From contig NZ_JAKOAV010000010.1 in NCBI RefSeq assembly GCF_029478095.1, positions 31,524 to 95,523 on the forward strand: a stretch of DNA of 64,000 nt, read 5' to 3'. A program made the translations under genes and the position numbers. Positions 53,107 to 62,994 of the stretch are shown piece after piece. This DNA comes from Pelotomaculum isophthalicicum JI (lineage in GTDB: Bacteria > Bacillota > Desulfotomaculia > Desulfotomaculales > Pelotomaculaceae). Position 1 is the first letter of the stretch; every line of letters begins with the position of its first letter. The notes under the pieces were generated by a model, which had not been told where the DNA came from, did no database searches, and saw only the letters and a list, made by a program, of their open reading frames with translations.

Positions 53107-55350
53107 TTACATCATCCCCTGCGGGTTAATATCCACATTAACCACAGGTCTGATAGATGAAGGCCCCTTTTCTAATGAGGACAGGCTTTCTCTAATCACA
53201 TCTCTTAGCAAATCACGGCGGGAGGCCTTAATGACCAACTGCCAGCGGTATCTGTCTTTTATCTTGCTTAACGGCGCGGGAGCCGGCCCAAGAACAGAAA
53301 TATTTTTACCACTGCCAGCCAAAATGTTTTTCAGCGTTTCTTTAGCCTGCCCGGCTCCTTTTTTTACCTCTTCTTCATCCTCATGGGTAAACAGGAGTCT
53401 GGCCAGGTGACTGAAAGGAGGGTATCCCAAAGACCGCCTCACCGGCATTTCGCTGAGATAAAAACGGTCACAATCATGAGCGGCGGCGGCAGTGATACTG
53501 TAATGATCCGGGTTATATGTCTGGATAATCGCCTCACCCGGCAATTCACCCCGCCCGGCCCTGCCGGCCACTTGAGTCAACAACTGAAAAGTACGCTCGG
53601 CAGCCCGGAAATCAGGCATATGCAGGGTTGTATCGGCATTTATCACCCCTACCAGGGTCACACCTGGAAAATCCAGGCCCTTTGCGATCATCTGAGTGCC
53701 GATCAAAATATCAACCTGCCTGTCGCGAAAAGCGTTGATTATTTTTGAATGTGACCCTTTGCGCGCAGTTGAATCACTATCCATCCGGAGGAGCCGCGCC
53801 TCCGGGAAGAACTGGCGCGCCTCTTCTTCCACCTTTTGGGTGCCTGCTCCAAAATGCTTGATGCTTTGGCTGCCGCAACTGGGGCACAAATCAGGCGCTC
53901 TGACGGTATAATTACAGTAATGGCACCTTAAGCGGCCGTCCCGGTGGTAGATGAGGGATATGTCGCACCTCGGACATTTTAGAACCAGACCGCATTCACG
54001 GCAAATAATAAAGGTCGCGTAACCACGTCTATTCAAAAATAGCAGCACCTGCTCACCTTTATCCAGGCGCTTGTTTACCGCGGCGACAAGCGTTCTGCTA
54101 AAAATACCGCTGTTTCCACCTTTCATTTCCAGACGCATATCCACAACCCGCGCCAACGGCAAAGGACGCCCGTCAATTCTGTCTGTTAGTTTTAACAACT
54201 GATATGGTCCACCCGCGGATGCTTTTAGCTGCGATTCCAGAGAGGGTGTGGCACTGCCCAGCAATACCACCGCTCCTGCGATTTGGGCTCTTTTTATCGC
54301 AACCTCCCTGGCATGGTAGCGCAGGTGGTCGTCTTGCTTATAAGATGATTCATGTTCTTCATCTATTACAAACAGCCCCGGCCTGGGCAGCGGGGCAAAA
54401 ATTGCCGAGCGGGTTCCCAGCACCACGGAGGCCTCGCCTTCCTTGATCCTCCGCCATTCGTCATATCTTTCCCCGCCTGAAAGCGCACTATGTAAAACGG
54501 CTACTTGCCCGCCGAACCGCCGGCGAAACATATCTACCATTTGAGGTGTCAGTGATATCTCAGGAACCAGAACAACCGCCTGGCGGCCTGTTCCCAGGGT
54601 TATCGAAATTGCCTGCATATAAACTTCGGTTTTACCGCTGCCGGTTATACCATGCAATAAAAAGACTTTAAACATGCCCTGCCGGATATCCCGCGCGACT
54701 TGATCCAAAGTTTCTTTCTGTCCGTCGTTGAGAACGAGACCGTTAGAATCAACTGAAGTCTGCGCTACCCGCACCAGCCTGCGCGGCGAATTCTCCGGCG
54801 ATATCACCAGCAAGCCTTTTTCAACTAGCGTGTCAACTACTGAAGCTGAAACCCCCTCTGCCACGGCCAGTTCCTTGCGGGTCAACCCCGGATTAATCAT
54901 CGCTTTTTTTAATAAGGCAGCCTGCTTCGGAGCCCGGCTCAGTGAATTCAACGCGCTTTCAAGATCTTTCGCCTGAATAGCCGGGTGGACTTGTTTCACC
55001 ACACGTTGTCCTTTTACCAGCAACCGGGGTGACAAGATCCGTTGAAGCGCTTCCGCCGTACTGCAGAGATAATTCTCCGCCATCCAACGGGCCAGTTCCA
55101 ATAATTCCGGCGTAAATACCGGCTCAGCGTCCAGTACCCCGGCGATTTCTTTAATGTTTACCGTATTTTCCGGAAAGCCGAATCCGGTTACGTAACCGGC
55201 CAGGCTTCTGTTATTGAAAGGCACCAGTACTCTAATACCTACTTCAACTTTATCCTGAAGAGCGGCTGGGACAGCATAGTGAAAAACCCGGTCAGTACTC
55301 CGGGTATTTAGCGCGACAATCACCTCAGCAAAAGCTCCAATTTTCTTCAT
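53107..55350 (-). CDS. priA: Primosomal protein N' (replication-restart helicase)
   Basis: About 747 residues; reloads the replisome at repaired forks. N-terminal 3'-DNA-binding domain, SF2 helicase ([22 protein letters not shown]), and the zinc-binding insert with four CxxC pairs ([26 protein letters not shown]). ATG 55350 behind GGAGGG gives the family start [10 protein letters not shown]; a TTG at 55377 would add nine residues. First gene of the def-fmt-rsmB-kinase operon. Confidence 0.96.
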   Translation of the reverse strand: MKKIGAFAEVIVALNTRSTDRVFHYAVPAALQDKVEVGIRVLVPFNNRSLAGYVTGFGFPENTVNIKEIAGVLDAEPVFTPELLELARWMAENYLCSTAEALQRILSPRLLVKGQRVVKQVHPAIQAKDLESALNSLSRAPKQAALLKKAMINPGLTRKELAVAEGVSASVVDTLVEKGLLVISPENSPRRLVRVAQTSVDSNGLVLNDGQKETLDQVARDIRQGMFKVFLLHGITGSGKTEVYMQAISITLGTGRQAVVLVPEISLTPQMVDMFRRRFGGQVAVLHSALSGGERYDEWRRIKEGEASVVLGTRSAIFAPLPRPGLFVIDEEHESSYKQDDHLRYHAREVAIKRAQIAGAVVLLGSATPSLESQLKASAGGPYQLLKLTDRIDGRPLPLARVVDMRLEMKGGNSGIFSRTLVAAVNKRLDKGEQVLLFLNRRGYATFIICRECGLVLKCPRCDISLIYHRDGRLRCHYCNYTVRAPDLCPSCGSQSIKHFGAGTQKVEEEARQFFPEARLLRMDSDSTARKGSHSKIINAFRDRQVDILIGTQMIAKGLDFPGVTLVGVINADTTLHMPDFRAAERTFQLLTQVAGRAGRGELPGEAIIQTYNPDHYSITAAAAHDCDRFYLSEMPVRRSLGYPPFSHLARLLFTHEDEEEVKKGAGQAKETLKNILAGSGKNISVLGPAPAPLSKIKDRYRWQLVIKASRRDLLRDVIRESLSSLEKGPSSIRPVVNVDINPQGMM

Positions 55351-55401
55351 TATACCCTCCAGGGGAAATCTTTTCAAATGTTAGAGTTATTCTATTATAT
55401 C

Positions 55402-55436
55402 AAAAAAAAGCCCGGCGATAAAGAATACCAACCGGG
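55402..55436 (-). terminator. Rho-independent terminator after the PAS kinase gene
   Basis: Minus strand CCCGG (55436-55432) and CCGGG (55415-55411) around a 16-nt loop, followed by C and eight T. It separates the kinase transcript from priA. Confidence 0.75.
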
Positions 55437-55453
55437 ACAAGAGGTCTCACCTG

Positions 55454-56974
55454 TTACTCTTGACTATTTTGCATAAAGCGAACACTAAATGTTGTCCCCG
55501 TGGAACCAGTGTCCACCTCAATTTTAGCATTGTGTCTGTTTGCTATACTGTAGCAGACCGCCAAACCTAAACCTGTGCCATATTCTTTAGTAGTGAAAAA
55601 GGGAGTGCCCAGTTTTTCAATTATGTCAGGAGCAATGCCTCCCCCTTGATCCCGCACCAATAATACAACGTCATCATTAACAATAAGAGTTCTTATGATC
55701 AATTTCCCACCGGCTGTCATTGCCTCAAGTCCATTGCGAACAAGGTTAAGAACCATTTGGCGTATTTCCTTTTCATCAAGGAGTATATCTGGAATCTCCA
55801 CCAGATCCAATTCAATATTTTTGTCAGTATTCAGAGCATCCGCCTGAATTAAAGGAAAGATAGTCCGCACTATGTGGTTAAGATTCTGTGATTTTAAATC
55901 GACCGGCTTGTTTCTTGCCAAAGTTAGAAACTCGGTAATTATTGAATTAGCCCGGTCTAGTTCCTCGATCATTAAATCAAAGTTATCTTTATATTGTGCG
56001 AACGAATCTTTTCTTTTGTACATTTGCAGGAAACCACGCACGGTTGTCATGGGGTTTCTAATTTCGTGGCCGATACCAGCGGCCATTTCTCCAACCAGGT
56101 TCAGGCGTTCCAAACGGGCCATTTCTTTTTCAATCTGTTTGCGCTCGGTGATATCATTAATGACACTTAGCAAACATTGCTCGCCGTTGAGTTCAATGAT
56201 TTCCGCAGAAAACAGACAAGTTAGTACTTCTCCTGACTTCATACGAAAGTTTACTTCAAGGTTTTGAACAACTCCCTGTTCCATGACTGTTCTTATTATT
56301 TTTGCGCGGTCTGCAAGATCAACATAAATATTCAGATCTATAACCGTGTTACCGATCACTTCCTGACGCGAATAACCGAAAAGGTTAATAAAATTGTTAT
56401 TGACGTTAATTAACCGCCCATTTGCGATCACACTGATAGCCAGTGGATTAGGACCGGCATTAAAAGCTTTAAAAAACCGTTCTTCGGATAAACGTAGAGT
56501 TTCCTCCATCTGCTTTCTTTCAGTGATTTTCCTTAAGTCCTTCTCAGATTGCTTGCGCTCGGTAATGTCGCGGATGGATTCAATGGCTCCGACCAGGTTG
56601 CCTTCGCTGTCAAAAAGAGGTGACGCCTTTCCCCATAAATATACTTCATTTTTCTTAAATGGCAGTTGAATAAAGACCTCTCCGTAAATTGTGTTTCCCT
56701 CTCTAACCAAGTTCTTATATTTTCGCCCGGTTGCCAAGTCGTCTAAAAATATCAGATCTATTAAAATCGGCCTTGACTCCCCATAAAAAGGTATGGCGTA
56801 TGCGTACTCACCTTTACCCATGATATCCGCCTTGCTCACACCGGTCATTTCTTCAATAGCCCTATTCCAGGCAACTACCTTCTTATCCCGATCAATGACC
56901 AGTGTAGCGTCAGGTAGAAAATCTATTATGTCCAAAAGCTGTTGATTGGTAGTGTAAAGTTGTTCTTTATTCAA
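55454..56974 (-). CDS. PAS-domain sensor histidine kinase
   Basis: 506 residues from TTG 56974, 7 nt after GGAGG; an ATG at 57022 adds 16 unlikely residues. Two PAS domains (about 10-140 and 160-280), HisKA with His303 in GIGHEIRNPMTTVRG (a sporulation-kinase-like H-box) and HATPase_c (DQGGGIAP, GTGLGLAVCYS). The H-box with RNPMTTVRGFLQ resembles KinA/KinE-type and other Spo0F-related kinases, so a role in sporulation phosphorelay is possible. No membrane helix. The first PAS is a close paralogue of the second PAS in the kinase at 4198. Confidence 0.87.
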   Translation of the reverse strand: MNKEQLYTTNQQLLDIIDFLPDATLVIDRDKKVVAWNRAIEEMTGVSKADIMGKGEYAYAIPFYGESRPILIDLIFLDDLATGRKYKNLVREGNTIYGEVFIQLPFKKNEVYLWGKASPLFDSEGNLVGAIESIRDITERKQSEKDLRKITERKQMEETLRLSEERFFKAFNAGPNPLAISVIANGRLINVNNNFINLFGYSRQEVIGNTVIDLNIYVDLADRAKIIRTVMEQGVVQNLEVNFRMKSGEVLTCLFSAEIIELNGEQCLLSVINDITERKQIEKEMARLERLNLVGEMAAGIGHEIRNPMTTVRGFLQMYKRKDSFAQYKDNFDLMIEELDRANSIITEFLTLARNKPVDLKSQNLNHIVRTIFPLIQADALNTDKNIELDLVEIPDILLDEKEIRQMVLNLVRNGLEAMTAGGKLIIRTLIVNDDVVLLVRDQGGGIAPDIIEKLGTPFFTTKEYGTGLGLAVCYSIANRHNAKIEVDTGSTGTTFSVRFMQNSQE

Positions 56975-57100
56975 AACAACGCCTCCGTTAATTAAGTAAT
57001 AAGACGGAGTTATTCTATGCAAGTTATTTTTATTCCTTTAGAGAAATTGTCAACTTAAGTCGAACTTATAATTAATAAATATTACATAACATAGCAAAGA

Positions 57101-57136
57101 GGCCGCACCGAGAAACATTCCGGTACAGCCTCTTGT
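57101..57136 (-). terminator. Hairpin after the second rsgA-like gene
   Basis: Minus strand GAGGCTGTACCG / CGGTGCGGCCTC, an imperfect 12-bp stem right after the stop codon, followed by only a short T-rich tail. Weak but well placed. Confidence 0.55.
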
Positions 57137-57137
57137 A

Positions 57138-58232
57138 TTATCTGTTTCCTTTGTTCTTTTTGATGTTTTTCCGCAACTGCTTATACGTTTCAAGGGACCC
57201 TATCATGTCTATCATTTTTTGCTTCTGCGCCCGCGCGGCAGTCATTGTGTTTTTGCGTTCCTCAAAAACCATCTCCCGCTGAAGCTTCTTGTAGTTTTCA
57301 TATCGCCCAGCGCTTAACGTTCCATCCTCAATGGCTTTCCTCACTGCGCAACCCGGTTCGGACTCATGCCTGCAATCCCTGAAATAGCATCCTTCGGCCA
57401 ATTTCTCAATGTCATTAAAAGACTTTGTCAAATCGGCGTCTAATACCTGAAGTTCTCTCATTCCCGGTGTGTCGATCACTACTCCGCCATCAGGCAGCAT
57501 GAGCAGTTGTCTATGGGTGGTGGTGTGCCTGCCCTTACCGTCCCCCCTGATTTCCTTTGTGGCAAGCACTTCCTCGCCCATAAGCCTATTTATCAGAGTG
57601 GACTTGCCTACACCTGACGAGCCAATGAAAGCTATAGTTTTTCCCTTGTCAAAATACATAAGCAAGTCAGTGTAACCGCCGTCATTCATACATGAAGTCA
57701 CAACTACATCCACGCCTGGCGCAACGGATTCTATTTCTACGAGCTTATCATTGATATCCTCACACAAATCGGACTTTGTCAGTACGATTACCGGTATCGC
57801 CATGCTGTCCCAGGCGATCGAAAGATACCTCTCAATACGTCGCAGGTTATAGTCTTTATTAAGAGACATACAGATGAACACCGTATCAATATTGGCGGCA
57901 ATAATTTGACGCTCATGTCCCGTCCCGGCCGCTTTCCGCTCAAAACAGCTCTTCCGTGTGAGAATGTAATGTATTATCGCGTAACCGTTCTTTTCATCGG
58001 TTCGGTCAACCAATACCCAATCACCCACGGCAGGATATTCTGCCGAAGCGGATGCCGAATAGCCGAGCTTTCCTGAAACCTTAGCGTTAATCTCTCCACC
58101 CTCGGTTATGACTTTGTACATATCTTTATGCTGTATTGAGATTCTCGCTAAAAAGAGATTGTCGCCATACATTGTGGCTTCTTGAGCATATCGTTCGGTA
58201 AGCCCTATATTATATAAATTTATTTTATTCAT
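57138..58232 (-). CDS. RsgA-like GTPase, second paralogue
   Basis: 364 residues, 66 more than the operon copy. N-terminal OB-like domain with a longer lead, permuted GTPase (LTKSDLCE as G4, P-loop GSSGVGKST, DTPGMREL) and zinc finger CYFRDCRHESEPGCAV. The basic C-terminal extension (RKNTMTAARAQKQKMIDM, then QLRKNIKKNKGNR) is typical of the YjeQ/YloQ-like group often found beside transferred genes. Single gene with GGGAGGAC ribosome site 10 nt before ATG. Confidence 0.93.
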   Translation of the reverse strand: MNKINLYNIGLTERYAQEATMYGDNLFLARISIQHKDMYKVITEGGEINAKVSGKLGYSASASAEYPAVGDWVLVDRTDEKNGYAIIHYILTRKSCFERKAAGTGHERQIIAANIDTVFICMSLNKDYNLRRIERYLSIAWDSMAIPVIVLTKSDLCEDINDKLVEIESVAPGVDVVVTSCMNDGGYTDLLMYFDKGKTIAFIGSSGVGKSTLINRLMGEEVLATKEIRGDGKGRHTTTHRQLLMLPDGGVVIDTPGMRELQVLDADLTKSFNDIEKLAEGCYFRDCRHESEPGCAVRKAIEDGTLSAGRYENYKKLQREMVFEERKNTMTAARAQKQKMIDMIGSLETYKQLRKNIKKNKGNR

Positions 58233-58490
58233 TATTATATTTGTCCTCCCTATTTTGATAGCCAGGCAAGGGGAGGGCAGATTAAATTTAGTTTAAACGC
58301 GCCCCCCCTTTTGCTACCGACTCCACTACATATGTTATAAACATAAATACAGCTCCTTTCCGTGTTTGTCCATTCATTAATTTTCTCCAGTGGAAATATT
58401 CTTATATTATAATACAGTAATTAATTATCAGGGTAAATAGTGGCAAGAGCAATAAGAATTTTACACTGAAGGCGATATAATATTCCCCTT

Positions 58491-59036
58491 TTAAACTTTG
58501 GGGGCAAGTGTTCCAATTTCATTTATGGGATAATAGCGAAATTCTGCCTTGCCGATAATATTTGCAAGAGATACCGGACCCCAGAATCTACTATCATAGC
58601 TGTTATTGCGATTGTCTCCCATCACAAACAATTCATTGTCAGGTACCATAAAAGGAGCAAAATCAGTATTGGGTTTTTCCAGGATATATGGTTCGTCAAG
58701 CTGCTTTCCGTTAATGTAAACTAACCCGCCTTTTATTGAAATTGTCTCACCGGGCAAACCAATTACCCTCTTTATTAAAACTTTTTCGTTTAAATCAGCA
58801 GATTCGGGAGGATTGAAAACTACAATATCGCCGCGATTAATCCCCCTTGTTCCGTTGAGCTTGTAAAAGAGTTTATCTATTATCAAGTGATCTCCAACTT
58901 TTAAAGTCGGAAGCATGGATTCACTTGGGATCCATTTTGCCTCGGCAACGTAAGTTCTGACGGCTAAAGATAAAATAACCGCTATCACAATAGTTTTTAT
59001 CCAATCAAACAATACTTCCTTTATTTTAGATTCCAT
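58491..59036 (-). CDS. lepB: Signal peptidase I
   Basis: 181 residues. One N-terminal membrane helix (WIKTIVIAVILSLAVRTYV), then the catalytic Ser in PSESMLPTL and Lys in VLIKRVIGLPGE, plus GDNRNNSYDSRFWG. Cleaves secretory signal peptides on the outer face of the membrane. AGGAG 6 nt before ATG 59036. The 258 bp between this gene and the GTPase hold no gene I can support. Confidence 0.96.
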   Translation of the reverse strand: MESKIKEVLFDWIKTIVIAVILSLAVRTYVAEAKWIPSESMLPTLKVGDHLIIDKLFYKLNGTRGINRGDIVVFNPPESADLNEKVLIKRVIGLPGETISIKGGLVYINGKQLDEPYILEKPNTDFAPFMVPDNELFVMGDNRNNSYDSRFWGPVSLANIIGKAEFRYYPINEIGTLAPKV

Positions 59037-59154
59037 TGTTTTCTCCTATAAATAATAGTATTTATATTAAATTATATCTTATTTTCATTATTTGAAACTA
59101 CTGTAATATATCCCATTCGAAAAACCTGCTCCGGCAATAGAATCTGGCCGTTGC

Positions 59155-60351
59155 TCAAGCAATTCCTGTAAAAGTAAGATAGAGCAATACCGTGTTAAGT
59201 GAGATAATAAGCGTGGTTATTATCCAACCGGTTATATTCGTCAGCGGCCTGTTTACCAGCGTCCCCATAATATCTTTTCGCCGGGTAAGCAGCATTAAAG
59301 GTATGATGGCGACGGGCAGCGCAAAACTGAGAACCACCTGACTAACGACCAGCGCCTTTATGGGGTTGATACCCAAAGCAATAATAATCATTGCCGGAAC
59401 CATTGTCACCAGCCTGGTAACTATCATGGGTAATTTTAAGTTAACGAATCCCTTCATTATTGTTTGACCGGCCAAGGTACCTACCGCCGAAGAAGAAAGA
59501 CCGGACGCCAACAGAGCTATAGCAAAAGCCCCGCTGGAAAATGAACCAAGCAGCGGAGCCAGGGACTGGTGCGCCTGTTCTATGGACTCGACTTCCATAC
59601 CCTGGGTAAAAAAAACTGACGCGGAAACCACAACCATCGCCGCGTTAACCAGGAAGGCAATATTCATAGCCAAAACAATATCCAGCCGCTCAAGCTTGAA
59701 ATGCATATGTTTCTGACTGTCTGTTTCCGGTGTTTTGCGGCACTGGACCAATTGCGAATGCAAATATATAACGTGAGGCATCACAGTCGCCCCGAGCATC
59801 CCCACAGCTATTAGTACAGCCTCCCCGTTCGGCAAGGAAGGCATCAGGGTATGGAAGCCAACCTGAATCCAATCAGGTTTCGCCAGAAATAATTCTATGC
59901 CATAGGCAATACAGATAACCGCCACCAGACATGCAATAATAATTTCCACTGCTCTCTGGCCGTACTTTTCCATGTAGATAATGATAAAGGTCAGCACACC
60001 TGTCAAGAGACCGGCATATACCAGCGGTATATGAAAAAGCAGATACAAACCAAGAGCGCCGCCGAGAAATTCGGCCAGATCAGTGGCCATTGCGGCAATC
60101 TCCGCCGCCGTCCAGAAAAACCAGTTTACCTTTCTGGAAAATATCTTTGAACACATTTCCGGCAGGTTAGAACCAGTGGCTATACCAAGCTTGGCTGAGA
60201 CAGTCTGAAGAAATATCGCCATTAAATTACTCCAGAGAATAACCCAAACGAGATTATAATTAAATTTAGATCCACCGCTAATATTAGTGGCAAAGTTACC
60301 CGGGTCAAATACCTGAATTGGAACAGTTCCTTCACTTATCCTCGGGCTCAC
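59155..60351 (-). CDS. Nramp-family metal ion transporter with atypical N-terminus
   Basis: 398 residues, about 10-11 transmembrane helices, imports Mn2+/Fe2+ with protons. The metal-site motif FDPGNFATN is present in the first helix, and VMPHVIYLHS is the helix-6 motif. In normal family members ~30-45 residues including the first half of helix 1 precede DPGN; here only about 16 non-conserved residues (MSPRISEGTVPIQV) do, and the GTG start sits directly on the AGGAG site. The gene may have lost its 5' end. Divergent from the MerR gene. Confidence 0.85.
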   Translation of the reverse strand: MSPRISEGTVPIQVFDPGNFATNISGGSKFNYNLVWVILWSNLMAIFLQTVSAKLGIATGSNLPEMCSKIFSRKVNWFFWTAAEIAAMATDLAEFLGGALGLYLLFHIPLVYAGLLTGVLTFIIIYMEKYGQRAVEIIIACLVAVICIAYGIELFLAKPDWIQVGFHTLMPSLPNGEAVLIAVGMLGATVMPHVIYLHSQLVQCRKTPETDSQKHMHFKLERLDIVLAMNIAFLVNAAMVVVSASVFFTQGMEVESIEQAHQSLAPLLGSFSSGAFAIALLASGLSSSAVGTLAGQTIMKGFVNLKLPMIVTRLVTMVPAMIIIALGINPIKALVVSQVVLSFALPVAIIPLMLLTRRKDIMGTLVNRPLTNITGWIITTLIISLNTVLLYLTFTGIA

Positions 60352-60518
60352 TCCTGTACCAAGGTGTACAGGCCTGCGATATTATCTATGACAATTTTCG
60401 GGAAGGCACGATGACCTGCTGTTTTTTCACATCAACGATTCCTGGGGCGTTAATCCTAAGCCCAGGGGAGAAAATCACAAATCAAAAACAACAATGTATA
60501 GAAAATCTCTAAAGACAC

Positions 60519-60549
60519 TTGACCCTGACGTTAGGTAATGGTTTATCAT
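60519..60549 (+). promoter_or_regulatory. MerR-type promoter/operator
   Basis: TTGACC (60519-60524) and TATCAT (60544-60549) are separated by 19 nt, the over-long spacer typical of MerR-controlled promoters, and the spacer holds the dyad CTGACGTTAG. It precedes the MerR gene by 25 bp, which suggests autoregulation. Confidence 0.65.
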
Positions 60550-60573
60550 TGAATGTGAAGGAAGTGTGAGCCC

Positions 60574-61344
60574 ATGGGTTATACGATCAACCAGGTTGCC
60601 CAACTTGCGGGAGTGACGATCAGAACTTTGCGATATTATGACAAAATTGGGCTGTTAACTCCGTCAACAAGGACAGAAGCAGGTTACAGAATTTACTCGC
60701 AAGAAAATGTGGAGAGACTTCAGCAGATACTTTTTTTTAGAGAACTTGATTTTCCTCTTGCGAAAATTATTGAGATACTCAATAATCCCGCATTTGACCG
60801 GCAAGACGCGCTAAAAATGCAGGCTGAATATCTCGAAAGGAAAGCACAAAGATACTTGAAATTGTCTCAGCTTGCCAAAGAAACATTAAGAAATTTAGAG
60901 GGAGGCAATAAAATGGAAAAAGAGGATATGTTTAAAGGTTTTGACTATGGAAAAATGATGGAGGGACAAAAACAATACGAAGATGAGGTAAAAGAGCGTT
61001 GGGGAAACACTAAGGCGTATAAGACATCGATGGCGAAAACAGCGAAGTATACCAAGGAAGATTGGGAACGCATAAACAGCGCGCAAATGCAAAACCTCAA
61101 AGATCTTTATAATTTGTACAATGCTAAAGTACCTCATGACGATCCCCGGGTACAGGAGGTAGTCGACAGGTCAAGGAGATTTATAAGTGATAATTTTTAT
61201 GAATGTTCACTTGAAATCTGGAGCGGGTTGGGCAAGATGTATGTTTCCGACAAGAGATTTACCGCGTATTATGATAAATTCGCTCCCGGTCTTGCCGCAT
61301 ACTATAACGATGCTATCCAGCATTATTGTATTAATAAGGCATAA
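60574..61344 (+). CDS. MerR-family regulator with TipAS-like ligand domain
   Basis: 256 residues. MerR winged helix (1-70: YTINQVAQLAGVTIRTLRYYDKIGLL), coiled-coil dimer helix (75-110), and a C-terminal TipAS-like all-helical drug-recognition domain (about 130-250: FDYGKMMEGQKQYEDEVKERWG, AAYYNDAIQHYC). TipA-type proteins trap thiopeptide and other antibiotics and activate their own promoter. Plausible control of the divergent transporter is unproven. Confidence 0.93.
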   Translation: MGYTINQVAQLAGVTIRTLRYYDKIGLLTPSTRTEAGYRIYSQENVERLQQILFFRELDFPLAKIIEILNNPAFDRQDALKMQAEYLERKAQRYLKLSQLAKETLRNLEGGNKMEKEDMFKGFDYGKMMEGQKQYEDEVKERWGNTKAYKTSMAKTAKYTKEDWERINSAQMQNLKDLYNLYNAKVPHDDPRVQEVVDRSRRFISDNFYECSLEIWSGLGKMYVSDKRFTAYYDKFAPGLAAYYNDAIQHYCINKA

Positions 61345-61474
61345 TATTTTTGATATTGGGAACATTTTTCCTCTTAGCGGTGATAAGAAGTACTTCCCGA
61401 ATACCGTTCTTGCCAAGGAGAGTGATTGATTAAGAGAAGAACGTTCTTGGTTAAGGCAAAGTGCAACAGTGCTA

Positions 61475-61511
61475 GTGTCAATTATATGGACAGGTGTCAA
61501 TTATATGGACA
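61475..61511. repeat. Tandem 18-bp repeat, IS-end-like
   Basis: GTGTCAATTATATGGACA occurs twice (61475-61492, 61494-61511) with one G between. The unit is itself a partial palindrome (TGTC...GGACA), like joined or abutted insertion-sequence ends. Confidence 0.6.
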
Positions 61512-62112
61512 CAGTCTGCATTGGAGGTAGATGGTTTATCTATACGGCGATACTGATACCACTATAGGTTTTAACGGTGGCACATTAATTGCATCATTTA
61601 AAATATTATGTCGCGTTGGCTTTGGCGGTGATTTCCCACTTTAAGCCGGTCGGGAGCCCTCCTCCACCGCCACAGCCGCGTAGGCCGGATTTTTTCAGAG
61701 GTGGGAACTTCTCACTTAGATCACTGCATTTCCTTGAGAACTGCCAAATTCCCTTCCCCGCCGGCATCCGTCTTGGCCCTGTCTTCAAATAGTTCCACAC
61801 GCTCTCATAAAAATATGACTGTTATCAAAATAAAAATTAATAATTTAAAAAAATAACGATAATTTTATGTCCTAGAATTGAAACATTCAAAAAAAAAACC
61901 CACCTCTTAAACAGTAGGGTTAAGTACCAGAAACACTTGAAGTTGCTAAGCCTTTGACAATATTTTTTTTCCGACTTTCTGTCCGACATCTTGTCCGAAT
62001 AGTTCGAGAAATTTAATAAAATCATGGGGTCCTTACTGAACTATTTAACCTGGCTTCCTTTGTTATTAAATTAAGAAAACCCTTGATTCATAAGGAGCTT
62101 AAAACATTTAAA

Positions 62113-62138
62113 TGGCGCGCCCGGCAGGAATCGAACCT
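62113..62138 (-). repeat. tRNA-Arg 3'-end fragment, probable att footprint
   Basis: The minus strand reads AGGTTCGATTCCTGCC then GGGCGCGCCA: the T-loop, the 3' T-stem, acceptor strand CGGGCGC, discriminator G and CCA of a tRNA-Arg(ACG)-type gene. No 5' half precedes it, and the 5' T-stem is already mismatched. Integrases that use tRNA genes leave such 3'-end duplications. Confidence 0.7.
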
Positions 62139-62258
62139 AGCACCCATTAATAGCCTTGACGATAACAGATTGCCTATTGTATCTAAAAAAACTTATTCAT
62201 TACCAACCAACCTTTACTTTTCCAGGGTTGTATTGGCGACTCTTGTAGTCTCGAATAT

Positions 62259-62432
62259 CTAAGATAGGTGAATCTTTTTTTGAATATTAACAACAGTCTT
62301 TTTAATTAATCTTTCTGGATTTTTTTCTTCCTCTCTACGAAGGAATTTTATATATTCTCTTAAGTTCCCTCCGTGTTTTCCCAATAAAATCTCACGTAAT
62401 TTCCTTACTTCATTAACAATTGGGTCATTCAT
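62259..62432 (-). CDS. Small partner protein of a PIN-domain toxin
   Basis: 57 residues from MNDPIVNEVRKLRE (ATG 62432; ATG 62441 is also possible). It resembles the short charged proteins (NPI-EVRKIRE...REEE-K) that directly follow a class of PIN-domain genes in Firmicutes and cyanobacteria and are presumed antitoxins. It overlaps the end of the broken PIN gene by 8 bp. May be non-functional now that its partner is broken. Confidence 0.6.
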   Translation of the reverse strand: MNDPIVNEVRKLREILLGKHGGNLREYIKFLRREEEKNPERLIKKTVVNIQKKIHLS

Positions 62433-62921
62433 TAGTGTCAAACCTCCCCATCAGTTCATATGGTGTAACTATTTCCGGAGTTTTTAACCCAACGGCGTCA
62501 TTGTATGATTTCAACTTCCTGCGAACGTCTCCATGAGCAAGGTGCTTGCAATTCCATGTTAAAAGGTAGTCAATTTCGTATACTACCGCATAAGCAAGGT
62601 GTAACGCATCAACCGCGGATTTCTCGGAAATCTTTAACTCTTCTAAATATTTGCCTGATATTATCTCAAGTTCCTCTTTCACCTGCAAAACTTCAATATC
62701 TTTAAATAAATTAAGCTCTTAAACTTACCGCTTTTAAATCACCTGAATAAACTTCGGCCAAAACTGCTTGTGAAATAATGAAAGTTATCCCTTTCCCTAT
62801 CCCACCATTCACGGGTTATTTGTTGATTAGAAAGCACTAAAATGTCCCTACTCAATCTTGCCGCCAAATAACTTGGTATGGTTGTTTCTAAGTATAAGGT
62901 CGGCTTGGTTGTCATAATCAT
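62425..62921 (-). pseudogene. PIN-domain (VapC-like) toxin gene with two frameshifts
   Basis: The protein can be followed through three frames on the minus strand: MTTKPTLYLETTIPSYLAAR...REWWDRERDNFHYFTS, a shift near 62765, QAVLAEVYSGDLKAVSLR, a second shift near 62718, then ELNLFKDIEVLQVKEELEI...ALHLAYAVVYEIDYLLTWNC. Joined, it is a normal-length PIN protein with its acidic residues (YLETT, AEVYSGD, DALHLA). Individual open frames are only 60 and 87 codons, so no full toxin is made unless there is recoding. Confidence 0.8.
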
Positions 62922-62994
62922 ACCTCATTAAAAATAAAAATCCAAGTTCTTACAAAAATTATCTCATTTAAAATTCTTACTGTAAAGAATAAGA

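Larger units (their letters stand above)
61345..62258. other. Gene-poor decayed region
   Basis: No supported gene in 914 bp. It holds a tandem 18-bp repeat (61475-61511), a GC-rich island at about 61610-61800 in otherwise AT-rich sequence (possibly the remains of a mobile element; not recognisable), and the tRNA-Arg 3' fragment at 62113-62138. Confidence 0.5.

Noticed and set aside
61606..61800. Minus-strand 64-codon frame in the GC-rich island
   Set aside because: Low-complexity Gly run, no ribosome site, no recognisable family; treated as possible mobile-element debris only.
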